The position numbers and the translations under genes are program-made. A stretch of DNA of 64,000 nt, taken from positions 104,300-168,299 of the forward strand of contig JAQBOZ010000019.1 in NCBI GenBank assembly GCA_028287785.1. The letters are read 5' to 3'. Each line of letters opens with the position of its first letter. Position 1 is the first letter of the stretch. Source of the DNA: Chlorobiota bacterium. Lineage in GTDB: Bacteria; Bacteroidota; Ignavibacteria; OLB7. This document shows, piece after piece, positions 53,101-61,912 of this stretch. The notes beneath the pieces were generated by a model. The model was not told where the DNA came from. It ran no database searches and worked only from the letters and a program-made list of their open reading frames with translations.

Positions 53101-54197
53101 CCGCCATCGTGCAGCCGTGCAATATCAGGCACCGGCTCAGCATCTGCGCCTACGTCAAATCGGGGATCTTCTCGGGGCCTGACAGCATCGCTTACGGGCT
53201 GATAAGCTGCCGCGAAATCGATCAGCCGGTGGTGATACGGAACGTCGGCAATGACTCCCTCGCCATCAGCATCCTCTATGTGAGCGGACAGAATCCGAAG
53301 GATATCGAGTTCGTCGCCGACGTGCAGAAGATCCTGACGATCGCCCCGAAGGACTCGCTGCTCTACACGCTCCGCGTCCTTCCGAAGGGGGCCGGCAAGC
53401 ACGAGTCGATCGTGGTGTTCCATACCGATGAGGGGGATTTCTTCGGACGGCAGCACTGGGTGGTGGTCTCCGAGGAGCTCGATTCGGTCGCGATGCACCT
53501 TATGACCACCAGCATTCAGGGGGGCTTCGGCGATATCGTGAATCTGCCGGTGGACTATCAGCCGATTCTCGAGGGGCGCGTCCCGCTGGAGGAGCTGACG
53601 CTCTACGCGCAGTTCGATCCGAAGCTGCTGACAATCACCGGGCTGGACCCGACCGGATCGCTGCTGGCGAACTGGGAGATCGCCAGGACTGTCTACTCCG
53701 ATACCGGCGCCATCTTCACGGTCCGCAAGGGCTCCAAGGGGGTGCCGCTCGGCGGAACCGGAAGGCTGATGAACCTGAAGCTCAAAGTGCTCCGGGGGGA
53801 TACCATTGCCTCGCCGCTGGACCTTCATCTGGCGGGGGCATCGAAGGGATGCATCTACGCGGAGATCGATTCCGGCCGCATCTTCCAGCTCAACGCGGAG
53901 TGCGCCTCGGCGTTGCGACTCCTCTTCACCAACAAGCAGCTCCTGAAGCAGAGCGCGCCGAACCCGACCGGCGGGATGGTGACGATCGGCGTCGATATCC
54001 CGGAGGAGAGCTATGTGACGCTGACGATGTACGACGACCGGGGACGCGAGGTGATCAGGCTGCTGGACGGCATTCAGCCGGCCGGCCCGCGCGATATCAG
54101 GTTCGACTCGCATGCGTTTGCTCCAGGGGTTTACTATTACCGGATCACCGTCGGGGATTCGATTCATGAGACACGAACGATGATCATTGAACGATGA
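50154..54197 (+). CDS. large SBBP-repeat protein with T9SS type A sorting domain
   Basis: 1347 residues; signal peptide at 1-30 (LLILALFLLPAIDPSALLTAQ). Residues about 45-260 form the N-terminal DUF7948-like domain (MPILFTENIGQWRDGVRF, YRYLGADSTRW-type block, MKYDFLLKPGADADAIRLRYDGA). SBBP beta-propeller blades follow with the repeating A.G..YSTFIGG-like strands (EYATFLGGGGYDVVTNVAADSSGFAYATGFT, KWGTYLGNTNNDYLSDIALDNNENVYLTGFT, SATYLGGSDFDGLGGIGFD). Choice-of-anchor sandwiches with Cys come next (TCGDLQTKQTTIFNSGQTPMQVT). The last 80 residues (SAPNPTGGMVTIGVDIPEES, HAFAPGVYYYRITVGD) are a T9SS sorting domain. Extracellular or surface-bound. Confidence 0.88.
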   Translation: MVTHKAGVGSLLILALFLLPAIDPSALLTAQRSNTHGSPSGISSRNMPILFTENIGQWRDGVRFQGTVGSATVRFGGNSVSYCYLVDSTGSSPDRSRYHLLGTEFLGSNPNVHVTGDDPAGSASNYYLGADSTRWHLGARGFRGVRYQGLYNGVDAIYHEHDGRMKYDFLLKPGADADAIRLRYDGARSLRLKENGEMEATTDFGIVHEAAPYSYQEIGGKRVAVEAAYRLIGRDSYGFRLGPHDPTRPVVIDPCLSVEYATFLGGGGYDVVTNVAADSSGFAYATGFTRAPDFPLLPEVDNVAQDNYVFISKITPDGALVYSTFIAQAYDSAYGSTVTNLIYESIGEDVEATRNGEAVVALSTNRENLATTANAYKRQLTKNDINGPCGPAVFRNFDVYVARLDVSGKLKWGTYLGNTNNDYLSDIALDNNENVYLTGFTYGATCVSNSKPAGDRLTFPITGTPGAFTSADTLRNLDAYVTVLNADGRNLRFSALYGGAGDEIPSKILVDQAGKVYIFGSTSSGNLPTSLNAFQRTRAAGATASTYDLFLAKIDPVTESLDYSSYICDNGAGRIGLGFSGFAPRTLDETIGGFDRRDRLQGMILDKADGTLILAGTTRSGTLPTTAGVIGPGSRGPNGVDESANDAYLIRFSTAPAGIVSATYLGGSDFDGLGGIGFDRFGEIAVSISTKSTDFPLSAVAIQQSLRGKVDGVIATISPDFRQLTYGSYYGGGATQGDRLWEQIVSGLTVDKDGGIYLYGATSSRDFPLSQHPISKDEDYYQGYLVKFSAPSSAKIGLGLNLLYDPNTCGDLQTKQTTIFNSGQTPMQVTDLHFKFGKYFRLINPPALPFTLAPCDTLSLTIGFDAKDLECKTSASDSLVIGAPAAANPVAQLLVSGKRACASVYFDGTSVDLERYKLGSGNFVGFGINVQGLTPQTITIIPDSTNRGIFRPTQQIFRPGEGTSSLAFSVNAPDTGHFCESFTAIVQPCNIRHRLSICAYVKSGIFSGPDSIAYGLISCREIDQPVVIRNVGNDSLAISILYVSGQNPKDIEFVADVQKILTIAPKDSLLYTLRVLPKGAGKHESIVVFHTDEGDFFGRQHWVVVSEELDSVAMHLMTTSIQGGFGDIVNLPVDYQPILEGRVPLEELTLYAQFDPKLLTITGLDPTGSLLANWEIARTVYSDTGAIFTVRKGSKGVPLGGTGRLMNLKLKVLRGDTIASPLDLHLAGASKGCIYAEIDSGRIFQLNAECASALRLLFTNKQLLKQSAPNPTGGMVTIGVDIPEESYVTLTMYDDRGREVIRLLDGIQPAGPRDIRFDSHAFAPGVYYYRITVGDSIHETRTMIIER

Positions 54198-56209
54198 GAA
54201 GAATCACTGCATCGATATTGCTCGCGCTTCTTCTCGCCGGCGGATACGGACGGATGAACGCGCAGGAGACCTCCCCCGGCCCATCCCGATTCTCGGTGGG
54301 GCTGGTTGGAGGATATACCGTTCACATGTACAAGGGGACGGTGGATCTCGGCGCGGATCAGGCGTTCGGGGCCGGCAACTGCGGCGTGCTGGAGACGGGA
54401 ACAGCCGGTGCCATCACGCCGGGGATCTTCGCTGAATTCCAGTCATCGCCGGGGCTGGGGCTGGGGCTCCGCCTGATGATGGAGGGAAGCTCCGGGAAGA
54501 TGACCGCGCCGGCGCCGGGGGCCACCGATTACCGCGTCAACGATTCCACGCTTGTGCCGGTGATCAGCAATCAGGAGTTCGATGTCGATATCGCCGGCTT
54601 CTCCGCCGAGCTGTATGCGTCGTTCCGGCCGTTCGATCTGCCGCTGCTGATCTCCGCCGGGCCGAAGATCCATTTCGCGACATCATCCAAGTACACGCTC
54701 AGCGAGCAGATCACATCTCCCACGGAGCTGATGTTTGCTAACGGAACAAACTCCTGGCAGTTCGGCGCGGGGGATCTGAAGACATCACTTCGCTTCGGCG
54801 CGATGCTGGGAGCGGGCTATCCCTTCCCGGTCGCGAAGAACATGGAGTTCCGTCCGGAGATATCCCTGTCGGCCTATTTCAACAGCTTCACGTCGGAAGG
54901 GAACGTCATGGATTTCGGCGCCCGTGCCGATGTGGCGGTTCGCTACACGTTCCCGATTCCGGCCCCCGCGCCGCCGCCCCCTCCTCCGCCTCCCCCCCCA
55001 CCGCCGCCACCTCCTCCTCCGAAGCCGCCGGTGCTGGCGGCCGATATCCGCGCGTTCGGGCTGAATGCCGCGCGTGAGGAAGTGCCGGAAGTGCAGGTAA
55101 CGGTGAACGAGCGGATCAGAACGCAGGAGACGGCGCTGCTCCCCTATGTCTTCTTCCAGGATGGCTCCTCGACGATCCACAGCCGCTATCGCCGGACATC
55201 GCAGAGCATCGAGAACACACCGCTTACGGCGTACAGGCATATCCTCGATGTCCTGGGCCAGCGGATGACCGCCGACCGGAACGCGCGGATCACGCTGGTG
55301 GGAACCACGTCGAATGCCGGCGCGGACAAGGATTCGGCGGAGCTGGGTCTGAAACGGGCCGAGGCCGTGAAGACATATCTGACGGAGCTCTTTGCGATCG
55401 ATGCCGGGCGCATCACCACGAAGGGACGGCTTCTGCCGCAGGACCCGTCCAACAACACGACCCCTGAAGGGCAGGAGGAGAACAGGCGGGTGGAGATCAT
55501 GGCTGATGATGATCTGCTGGCGCCGATCGTTACCGGCGATACCATACGCTCCTTCTCATCAACCGGCATCCGCTATGTAAGCACGATCGAGTCGGATACG
55601 GGAATGGCTGACTGGGGGATCGCGATGATGATCGACGGGAAGCTGGCCCGCAGCCTGAGCGGCGCGGTGATCGAGCAGAACCGGCTTTCCGATCAGTTCA
55701 CGGTCGCTGAACTCGAGCGGCTTTCCAATGGCTCCGATGTCAGCTACAACATGACCGTGACCGACAAGGCCGGCATGCAGATCACGACCGGGACGCAGGC
55801 CATCCCGACGCACATCGAGCGGGTCAGGCAGGAGGATGCGCTTGCGGCCGATTCCGCGACAACGTTCGGCGGGGCCATCGTCTTCGCGTTCAACAGCTCG
55901 CAGCTCCGCGCCGATGCCCGCGCCGCGCTGGCCCGGCTCCGGTCGCGCATTCCGGCCGGCTCCCGGATCAGCATCTCCGGCTATGCCGACGAAACCGGCG
56001 ACGCGGAGTACAACCGCAGGCTCTCGCTGGCCCGCGCCCGCGCCGTCGCCGGCGAGCTTCCCGGATTCCAGGCGCAGGTGATCGGCGAGGGTGAGGAGAA
56101 GGAACTGTTCCCGCCGAATACGCCCGAGGGACGCTTCTACTCCCGTTCGGTACGGATTACCGTCACGCGCGATCCCTCGCGGAAAGGCGATACCGCTCCC
56201 GCGAAATAG
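54194..56209 (+). CDS. outer-membrane protein with two OmpA-like domains
   Basis: 671 residues. The start ATG at 54194 overlaps the previous stop (ATGA), so the two are translationally coupled. Signal peptide, then an N-terminal eight-strand-like barrel (about 35-255: FSVGLVGGYTVHMYKG, GLGLGLRLMMEGSSG, LRFGAMLGAGYPFPV, ADVAVRYTFPIP). An almost pure proline linker follows at about 256-276. First OmpA-like domain: LPYVFFQDGSSTIHSRYRR, VKTYLTELFAIDAGRITTKGRL and TTPEGQEENRRVEIMA. Second at the C-terminus: IVFAFNSSQLRADARAALARL, SGYADETGDAEYNRRLSLARARAV and NTPEGRFYSRSVRITV. Probably binds peptidoglycan and assists display of the upstream secreted protein (inferred from coupling). Confidence 0.88.
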   Translation: MRRITASILLALLLAGGYGRMNAQETSPGPSRFSVGLVGGYTVHMYKGTVDLGADQAFGAGNCGVLETGTAGAITPGIFAEFQSSPGLGLGLRLMMEGSSGKMTAPAPGATDYRVNDSTLVPVISNQEFDVDIAGFSAELYASFRPFDLPLLISAGPKIHFATSSKYTLSEQITSPTELMFANGTNSWQFGAGDLKTSLRFGAMLGAGYPFPVAKNMEFRPEISLSAYFNSFTSEGNVMDFGARADVAVRYTFPIPAPAPPPPPPPPPPPPPPPPPKPPVLAADIRAFGLNAAREEVPEVQVTVNERIRTQETALLPYVFFQDGSSTIHSRYRRTSQSIENTPLTAYRHILDVLGQRMTADRNARITLVGTTSNAGADKDSAELGLKRAEAVKTYLTELFAIDAGRITTKGRLLPQDPSNNTTPEGQEENRRVEIMADDDLLAPIVTGDTIRSFSSTGIRYVSTIESDTGMADWGIAMMIDGKLARSLSGAVIEQNRLSDQFTVAELERLSNGSDVSYNMTVTDKAGMQITTGTQAIPTHIERVRQEDALAADSATTFGGAIVFAFNSSQLRADARAALARLRSRIPAGSRISISGYADETGDAEYNRRLSLARARAVAGELPGFQAQVIGEGEEKELFPPNTPEGRFYSRSVRITVTRDPSRKGDTAPAK

Positions 56210-56229
56210 GGGCGCCGCACGACATCATA

Positions 56230-56257
56230 AAAAAAGGGAGCCCGGGCTCCCTTTTTT
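56230..56257. terminator. bidirectional intrinsic terminator
   Basis: Perfect palindrome AAAAAAGGGAGCCC with GGGCTCCCTTTTTT between the convergent OmpA and membrane glycosyltransferase genes. T run on both strands. Confidence 0.95.
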
Positions 56258-56279
56258 ATGGGCTGAATATCAATCCACA

Positions 56280-57896
56280 TCACTCACGGCCTGGGCGATA
56301 CTCCCCCTCCTGCCGCACCTCGCCCGGCAGCGATGGCGCAAACGCCCGCAGGCGTTGCACAAGCGAATCCCGCTCCGAGGGATCGACCGCGTAGAAGCTC
56401 ACCGTGGAATCGCCACAGACCACGTTTTGCGGAATGGTCCACATCCCGACGCGGGTCCACGACGGCGGCATCCCTCCAAGCTCCCGCAGCCATGAATCGT
56501 AGACGATGGCGAGCTTCACGCCGCGGCTCGCACAGAGCCTCGCCACCGTGTCGATGGTATATGTCCCCGCGCGCTTCATCAGCGCCGGCTCCAGGCTGCC
56601 GAGGCCCCAGGTATCGAGGAGATGAATATCACCGAGAAAGGTGATGGCGCCGATATCATTGGCGGCGACCGAAGCGCCGGGATAGTACCGGGCGAGAAAC
56701 AGCCCCATCTGATACTGCTGCTGGTAGATGTTGGCGGTGGCGCGCGGCGTCACCATCACCTTCAGCCCGCGATGGAGGAACGGAAGCGCGCCGATGATCA
56801 GCATAAACACCCCCGCAAGCCTGACCGCCACTCCCGAGCGCGCCGATATGCCCGCAAGCAGTTCCCTCACCAGGGGGGCCAGCGCCACCAGCGCCATCGC
56901 GATCAGATACGCCTCGTAGCGGTGAAACCAGCCGATCCCGGCGAACTGAAGATGCAGCATCACCGTGCCGGTCGCGATCGCAATCATCATCACCTCCCTG
57001 CTCCACACGCCCGCACCTCTGCGAAGCGTGGCAACCGCCCCGCACGCCAGCAGCAGCAGCAGCACCTGCATATGCGAGTTGTGGATCAGTTGCAGGTAGA
57101 ACCCATCCCGGAAGAATCGGACGATCCCGCCGAACGAGCCAAGGCTGGGGAGGTTCCCCTTCAGGAGAATCGGGTTTGGGAAGAAGAGCCATCCGTGCGA
57201 CCGGGAGATCAGGCCGTAGATGACGATCGGAAGCGCGGCCAGAATCGGCACGAGAAACGCCGGAAGATAACGACGGCGGAGCAGCAGCAGCAGCGCGATC
57301 ATCCCCGCAAGCAATGCCCCCTCGTACCGGATCGCGGCAAGCAACGGTGTCAGCACAAGCAGCCACGTCAGCGCGCGCGATCCCTTCGTATCACCGGCAT
57401 CCGCCGAGAGGGCGCGGGCCGCCAGATAGAGCGCCGCCACGCTCAGGCAGGCATGAACGATATGTTCGAGCCCGAGAAAGATGATCGTCGGCAGCGGGAA
57501 GAAGACGATGACGGAGATCAGGACGGCGGCGATTGACCATTCCTCCAGCCCGAGCCGACGAAGAACCGCGTGGACGATGCCCAGCAGCGCGATGGCCGCA
57601 AGCACGTTCAGGATCATCGGCGCCAGCTCCCCAACGCCGAACACCGTGTAGACACCGATCAGAATCGAAAGCCAGAGCGGAGATGATGATGACGATGAGA
57701 ACCCGTACGGCGTAACGCCAAGAACGCCGTGACGCACGAAGTTCTTCGCCATCGACATGTGGATGTAGGGATCATCCAGCGCGTAGATCAGGTGGCCGTC
57801 ATTGTGATTTATCGAGACAGCCATCGCCCCGCCGACCAGAAGCAGAAGCAGGAGAATGGACGCCGCAAGCGACCTGTATTCCTTGATACGATCCAT
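56280..57896 (-). CDS. polytopic membrane protein, probable glycosyltransferase
   Basis: 538 residues from ATG 57896 (MDRIKEYRSLAASILLLLLLVGG). Near the N-terminus is HLIYALDDPYIHMSMAKNFVRHGVLGVTPYGFSSSSSSPLW; the acidic DDPY in the first extracytoplasmic loop, after helix 1, is the pattern of GT-C lipid-linked sugar transferases (GT39/GT83-like). About ten further helices follow, and a soluble C-terminal domain near residues 420-530 (GIGAITFLGD-type DIGAITFLGDIHLLDTWGLG, VARLCASRGVKLAIVYDSWL). The stop of pdxB lies 17 bp upstream. Substrate unknown. Confidence 0.7.
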   Translation of the reverse strand: MDRIKEYRSLAASILLLLLLVGGAMAVSINHNDGHLIYALDDPYIHMSMAKNFVRHGVLGVTPYGFSSSSSSPLWLSILIGVYTVFGVGELAPMILNVLAAIALLGIVHAVLRRLGLEEWSIAAVLISVIVFFPLPTIIFLGLEHIVHACLSVAALYLAARALSADAGDTKGSRALTWLLVLTPLLAAIRYEGALLAGMIALLLLLRRRYLPAFLVPILAALPIVIYGLISRSHGWLFFPNPILLKGNLPSLGSFGGIVRFFRDGFYLQLIHNSHMQVLLLLLACGAVATLRRGAGVWSREVMMIAIATGTVMLHLQFAGIGWFHRYEAYLIAMALVALAPLVRELLAGISARSGVAVRLAGVFMLIIGALPFLHRGLKVMVTPRATANIYQQQYQMGLFLARYYPGASVAANDIGAITFLGDIHLLDTWGLGSLEPALMKRAGTYTIDTVARLCASRGVKLAIVYDSWLRELGGMPPSWTRVGMWTIPQNVVCGDSTVSFYAVDPSERDSLVQRLRAFAPSLPGEVRQEGEYRPGRE

Positions 57897-57913
57897 CGGT
57901 GATGGTTGATGAG

Positions 57914-59041
57914 TTATGCGACAGAAAAACCGCACGCCGCGAGAAGGGCCCCCTCTTCTCCGATAACAACACGGTACGCGCCGAATTCTCTCCGTTCGCG
58001 ATACTCTTTTCTGAGGCCGTCGAACCCGGCGCGGCGTGCTGCGTCGTCCAGGGCAAGCAGCGCGCGGAGCGCGCGATCGTCGTCGTTGATATCGTAGGCC
58101 GCAAGCACGGCGGCGCGAAGCGCGTCCAGCGGATCATCGACATCACGAATGGTGATGGTCCCGGCGATGGGTTGAAGGACATCTGTCGCGCGCCATGTGC
58201 TGACAAGGCCCGCATGGCCGGCAAGCGCGCTCGCCATCCGCTCGGTCCCCTTCAGCTTTGCATCCGCGGAGTAGCTGGCGATGTGGGGCGTGGCGATGGT
58301 GACGCGCTCTATCAGCTCCACCGGCACGGCCGGCTCGCCGTTCCATACGTCGAGGACCGCGCCGCCGAGCGTTCCGGCATCGAGCGCCGCGGCAAGCGCG
58401 CCGGAATCGACGACGCCGCCGCGCGATGTGTTCAGCAGCAGGACGCCGGGGCGGAGACGGCCGATCATCTCATCGTCGATCATCGCCTTGGTCGGATGCT
58501 CTCCGGCGGTGACAAGAGGAACATGAATCGAGATGATATCGCATGTGAGGATATCATCGAACCGGGCGGAACGGAATGAAGGATTGCTCTTCTCCATCGG
58601 CGGATCGTATGCAAACACATCCATGCCGATCGCGCGGCCGAGGCACGCCACCCTGCTCCCGATATTCCCATGACCGATCACCCCGAGCCGTTCCCCGCGC
58701 AACCCCGCAAGCCCGCGCGCGCGCAGCTCCAGCAGGGCGGCAAGAACATATTCGGCAACGGCGTTGGCGTTGGAGCCGGAGATGTCGGCGAACCCGATGC
58801 CGGCCTCGCGGAGATACTCCAGATCGATATGATCCAGCCCGTTGGTCGCCGTCCCGACAAAGCGCACGGGGGTTCCCTCCAGCAGCTCGCGTGTGACCTT
58901 TGTGATGGAGCGGACGATCAGCGCGTCGGCATCGGCCAGGTCATCCCGCGTGATGGCGCGTCCCGCCCGAAGCCGCACGTTGCCAAGCTCCCGGAACGCA
59001 TCGAGCGCCCTGGGGAGGTTCTCATCGATAACGATGTTCAT
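57914..59041 (-). CDS. pdxB: 4-phosphoerythronate dehydrogenase
   Basis: 375 residues; second step of DXP-dependent pyridoxal-phosphate synthesis. The PdxB-type start MNIVIDENLPRALDAFRELGNVRLRAGRAI is followed by DALIVRSITKVTRELLEGTPVRFVGTATNGLDHID, SGSNANAVAEYVLAALL, the NAD site LGVIGHGNIGSRVACLGRAIGMDVFAYDPP, VPLVTAGEHPTKAMID, LLLNTSRGGVVD, DVWNGEP and the catalytic His in ATPHIASYSADAKLKGT. The C-terminal PdxB dimerisation part is present. It overlaps the preceding lipoprotein stop (ATGA) and is therefore coupled to it. Confidence 0.94.
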   Translation of the reverse strand: MNIVIDENLPRALDAFRELGNVRLRAGRAITRDDLADADALIVRSITKVTRELLEGTPVRFVGTATNGLDHIDLEYLREAGIGFADISGSNANAVAEYVLAALLELRARGLAGLRGERLGVIGHGNIGSRVACLGRAIGMDVFAYDPPMEKSNPSFRSARFDDILTCDIISIHVPLVTAGEHPTKAMIDDEMIGRLRPGVLLLNTSRGGVVDSGALAAALDAGTLGGAVLDVWNGEPAVPVELIERVTIATPHIASYSADAKLKGTERMASALAGHAGLVSTWRATDVLQPIAGTITIRDVDDPLDALRAAVLAAYDINDDDRALRALLALDDAARRAGFDGLRKEYRERREFGAYRVVIGEEGALLAACGFSVA

Positions 59042-59622
59042 GGTTTTCCGTCGAGTAAATTTTTCCGCTGGATACAGGCGCGGAGCGTGCCGCGACGCCG
59101 GGCATCATCCAGGCTGTCGATCAGCGACGCGTGAAGCGAGCCATCGCGCAGCAGCAGGTTCTTGTAGGCCGTAAGAAGGCTCTTCACCCCCGCGATCTGC
59201 TGATCGACGATGGTGGCGGATGTGTCGCGCACGGTCATATGCCAGGCCGCGCCGGCAAAGATATACTGCATCAGCAGCTCCTCCCTGTAAGGATATGCCG
59301 ATGTCCCCAACGGGTCGATCGGAGCGGTGGCGGTTTCAAACCCGGCCAGGCTGGGCGAGGCGATCACCCACGCGAAGAGGCGGCTCCGCAGCGACGGGCC
59401 ATCGGCCATCAGGGGATCGTTCTCCAGCATGCGGATGAGGATCAGCGCGCTGTCATCGGGAAGATGCGCGGGAAGATCGGAGGAACGGGGAGGCGCCGAC
59501 ATCGCGGTGGTGGTATCGTTCGGGATGGGGCCGACGGCGATAACGCGGCGTGGCCCGGAGCAGCCGCAGATGAGAAGAACCACGGCGGTAAACGCCGCGG
59601 CCGCGGGGCGCGATAGGTTCAT
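59038..59622 (-). CDS. hypothetical lipoprotein coupled to pdxB
   Basis: 194 residues. Signal AAAAFTAVVLLICGC gives lipobox ICGC near residue 21. The rest is predicted helical (SALILIRMLENDPLMADGPSLRSRLFAWVIASP, IVDQQIAGVKSLLTAYKNLLLRDG, ASLIDSLDDARRRGTLRACIQRK). No family recognised. Its stop TGA shares bases with the pdxB ATG. Likely periplasmic or outer-membrane leaflet; unrelated to pyridoxine synthesis as far as can be seen. Confidence 0.7.
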   Translation of the reverse strand: MNLSRPAAAAFTAVVLLICGCSGPRRVIAVGPIPNDTTTAMSAPPRSSDLPAHLPDDSALILIRMLENDPLMADGPSLRSRLFAWVIASPSLAGFETATAPIDPLGTSAYPYREELLMQYIFAGAAWHMTVRDTSATIVDQQIAGVKSLLTAYKNLLLRDGSLHASLIDSLDDARRRGTLRACIQRKNLLDGKP

Positions 59623-59692
59623 GATCCGCAGAAGGTGATAATGGGAACGGCGCGGAATGGCGCTCCCGTGCGTATGATGCCGGAAGGGACCA

Positions 59693-60385
59693 TCAATTCA
59701 CCGGCTGAAATCCGTCGGTCGCGCTCGATGTGATATAGCATGACCATCCGGGAAAGACCTGATAGCGATTGCCGTAGACGATCGGCGACCCCTCGATGGA
59801 GAGCTTCTGGCGATCGGTCTGATAATGGAACGTCCCGGCAGTCACGCCGGAGGGAACAAGGTTCCGCTCGATATGAACGCTGTCCTCGGTGAATGTGAGC
59901 GCGGAATGCTGGCCGGTGATCTCCGTATCGGCGGGATCGCTTTCCCAGTGGCCGACAAGGCCGATGTTATAGCCGAGGAACCGGGAGCCGGTGTAGAAAT
60001 AGAGGGAATCGTTCCGAAGGAAGAAGGACCAGTAGCGGAGCGTGGTATCGACCGGCGCGCCATCCTTCATATGGATCTCCAGCGTCCGGTTGTAGCCATC
60101 GCCGAGTGAGCCCATCTGCAACTTCAGCTCCGACACGCCATCGATCTTCCAATCCGATCCATCCTTTATAAACACCGTATCGCGGACCCAGGCCAGGGAT
60201 TCCGAGCGGATATCGATCTCATGGTTCGTGCGCGTCATCACCCCCGCCTGCTCCCCCGATTCCGTGCGGGTGTAGCGACCAAGGGGCATGGACTGGTCGG
60301 CCGGCCCGGAAGGGCTGTCGCATCCCGGAAGGAGGAACGGCGCAATCAGCAGAAGGAACGGAAGTATCCGGAAACGATTCATCAT
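59693..60385 (-). CDS. hypothetical lipoprotein
   Basis: 230 residues. Signal MMNRFRILPFLLLIAPFLLPGC with lipobox LPGC at about residue 22. The mature domain is beta-rich (DIRSESLAWVRDTVFI, TLRYWSFFLRNDSLYFYTGSRFLGYNIGLVGHWESDP, SALTFTEDSVHIERNLVP, FHYQTDRQKLSIEGSPIVYGNRYQVF), resembling small lipocalin-like barrels seen in Bacteroidota lipoproteins (weak). It is 70 bp upstream of the next lipoprotein gene on the same strand. Confidence 0.7.
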   Translation of the reverse strand: MMNRFRILPFLLLIAPFLLPGCDSPSGPADQSMPLGRYTRTESGEQAGVMTRTNHEIDIRSESLAWVRDTVFIKDGSDWKIDGVSELKLQMGSLGDGYNRTLEIHMKDGAPVDTTLRYWSFFLRNDSLYFYTGSRFLGYNIGLVGHWESDPADTEITGQHSALTFTEDSVHIERNLVPSGVTAGTFHYQTDRQKLSIEGSPIVYGNRYQVFPGWSCYITSSATDGFQPVN

Positions 60386-60438
60386 GACATGTCATTCATT
60401 GGGAGGAAGAGAACAACACCGGGCTGAAACACGATCGA

Positions 60439-61179
60439 TCATGCGCCGCAGCCGACGCGGCCAAGCAGTGATTCCGCGCGACTCAACTGTTCGGGTTTGC
60501 CGATATCGATCCAGAGCGCGCCATCGACCCGATGCGCCAGTATGCTCTCGCCTTCGCGGAGCAGACGCATGTAGAGAGGGATAATTGAGAAGGCTCCCTC
60601 CTCGGTGATGTTGCCGAAGATGCGGGGCGAAACCGCGTGAACCCCGCAGAACCCTAGCCGGCGAAGCCCCCCGACGGGCTGGCGGGCCATCTCCTGGAAG
60701 CCGGTGGCGCTGTTGCCGTAGCCGCACAACTCCCCCGTTTCATCGAACGCCAGATAGCGGGATGTCTCGCGCTCCATCACCGCCAGCGTGGCGAGCGGTT
60801 CACGTTCGCACTGCGCGCGGTAGAGCCGGGCAAGATCGATATCGCTGATGATATCGGAATTATGGAGAAGAAACGATGCATCATTTCGGAAGAAACGCGC
60901 CGCATGCCGCAGACCGCCGCCGGTATCGAGCAGAAGATCGGATTCATCCGAGATGATCGTCTCGACGCCGAAACCGTGACACTCCTCGATGACATCGGCG
61001 ATCATCCCGGCATGATGATGCACGTTGACGATCAGCCGGGTCGCCCCCGCCCCGATCAGCCGCGCGGCCACGCGCTGGAGCATCGGAACCCCCGCAACCG
61101 GGATAAGGGCCTTCGGCAGAGTATCGGTCAGGGGACGCAGACGGGTGCCGAGCCCGGCCGCGAAGATCATGGCATCCAT
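60439..61179 (-). CDS. sugar nucleotidyltransferase (MurU/GlmU-N-like)
   Basis: 246 residues from ATG 61179 (MDAMIFAAGLGTRLRPLTDTLPKALIPVAGVPML), the canonical nucleotidyltransferase signature with the GxGTRLxPxT...PK motif; the frame is open slightly further. LLDTGGGLRHAARFF, FLLHNSDIISDIDLARL (metal-binding Asp) and LWIDIGKPEQL complete the fold. Closest in layout to MurU/MannoseP guanylyl-type enzymes that make NDP-sugars. The sugar cannot be told from sequence. 53 bp upstream of a lipoprotein gene and 77 bp downstream of the VOC gene, same strand. Confidence 0.9.
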   Translation of the reverse strand: MDAMIFAAGLGTRLRPLTDTLPKALIPVAGVPMLQRVAARLIGAGATRLIVNVHHHAGMIADVIEECHGFGVETIISDESDLLLDTGGGLRHAARFFRNDASFLLHNSDIISDIDLARLYRAQCEREPLATLAVMERETSRYLAFDETGELCGYGNSATGFQEMARQPVGGLRRLGFCGVHAVSPRIFGNITEEGAFSIIPLYMRLLREGESILAHRVDGALWIDIGKPEQLSRAESLLGRVGCGA

Positions 61180-61256
61180 AGGAAATCGGATTGAACGGGA
61201 CAACCGGAAGCAATGCCTCGGCCTCGATACGAACCGCAGATAGCGCCAGGCCGGGA

Positions 61257-61688
61257 CTATTCCTCCGGGCGGGGCGCCACCAGCTCCACCTTGATCCTGT
61301 CAGGGTCCTCGAAGAAGAGCGCGTAGCCACCACCACCTCCGGCGCGCGGATAGCGATCATCGTAGAGCAGGGCAACGCCGCGTTCGCGAAGGATCTCCCG
61401 GATATGATCCACCTGCTCCCGCGATTCCGCGCGAAAGGCGAGGTGATTCAGCCCTGTCCTCCTGCGATGATACGGGGCGTCGAGATATTCCGGATCGGTT
61501 TGAACGAAGACAATATAGGTATGAGCGAGCTTCCAGCTTACCCCATTTTCCCACGACTGGAAGAGCGTATAGCCGAGCGTTTCGAGGAGCCATCCCCAGA
61601 ATTCCCGCGAGCGTTCCAGGGCGGAGACATTGATTTCGACATGGTGGAGCGCTCCCGCCCCGCTGGACGAACCCGTTGATGGTGACAT
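61257..61688 (-). CDS. VOC-family (glyoxalase-fold) protein
   Basis: 143 residues with two beta-alpha-beta-beta-beta modules: LHHVEINVSALERSREFWGWLLETLGYTLFQSW and GLNHLAFRAESREQVDHIREILRERG...YALFFEDPDRIKVELVAP. Metal-ligand candidates are His16-17, the His of LNHLAF and the Glu of KVELV, as in glyoxalase I/dioxygenase-like enzymes. The substrate is not predictable. A Ser/Gly-rich tag (MSPSTGSSSGAG) precedes the domain; the start may be internal. Confidence 0.9.
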   Translation of the reverse strand: MSPSTGSSSGAGALHHVEINVSALERSREFWGWLLETLGYTLFQSWENGVSWKLAHTYIVFVQTDPEYLDAPYHRRRTGLNHLAFRAESREQVDHIREILRERGVALLYDDRYPRAGGGGGYALFFEDPDRIKVELVAPRPEE

Positions 61689-61744
61689 TGCCGAAGAGGT
61701 TATTCGTGTAGTCTCAGCGCGCCGGATGCGCGGCCCGGATATAA

Positions 61745-61792
61745 ACGAAGATCGCGAAGCCTGGATAAGCAGCCAAGCCCGGCGATCTTCGT
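61745..61792. other. long-armed hairpin in the spacer before VOC
   Basis: ACGAAGATCGC (61745-61755) pairs perfectly with GCGATCTTCGT (61782-61792); a second weaker stem sits in the loop (GCCTGG/CCAAGC). No T run. Between the ankyrin gene end (61913) and the VOC start (61688); could be an RNA leader or attenuator, or a worn repeat. Confidence 0.4.
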
Positions 61793-61912
61793 CATCTGCC
61801 TTCGCGATTCCTGTTCACAAGCTCATTCTTCCGCATCTCTTCCGGTTTCAGGCACTCCACCCGATCAACCGCGGGTAATGTAGTATCCGAACATCTCATC
61901 GGCCGGGGATCA

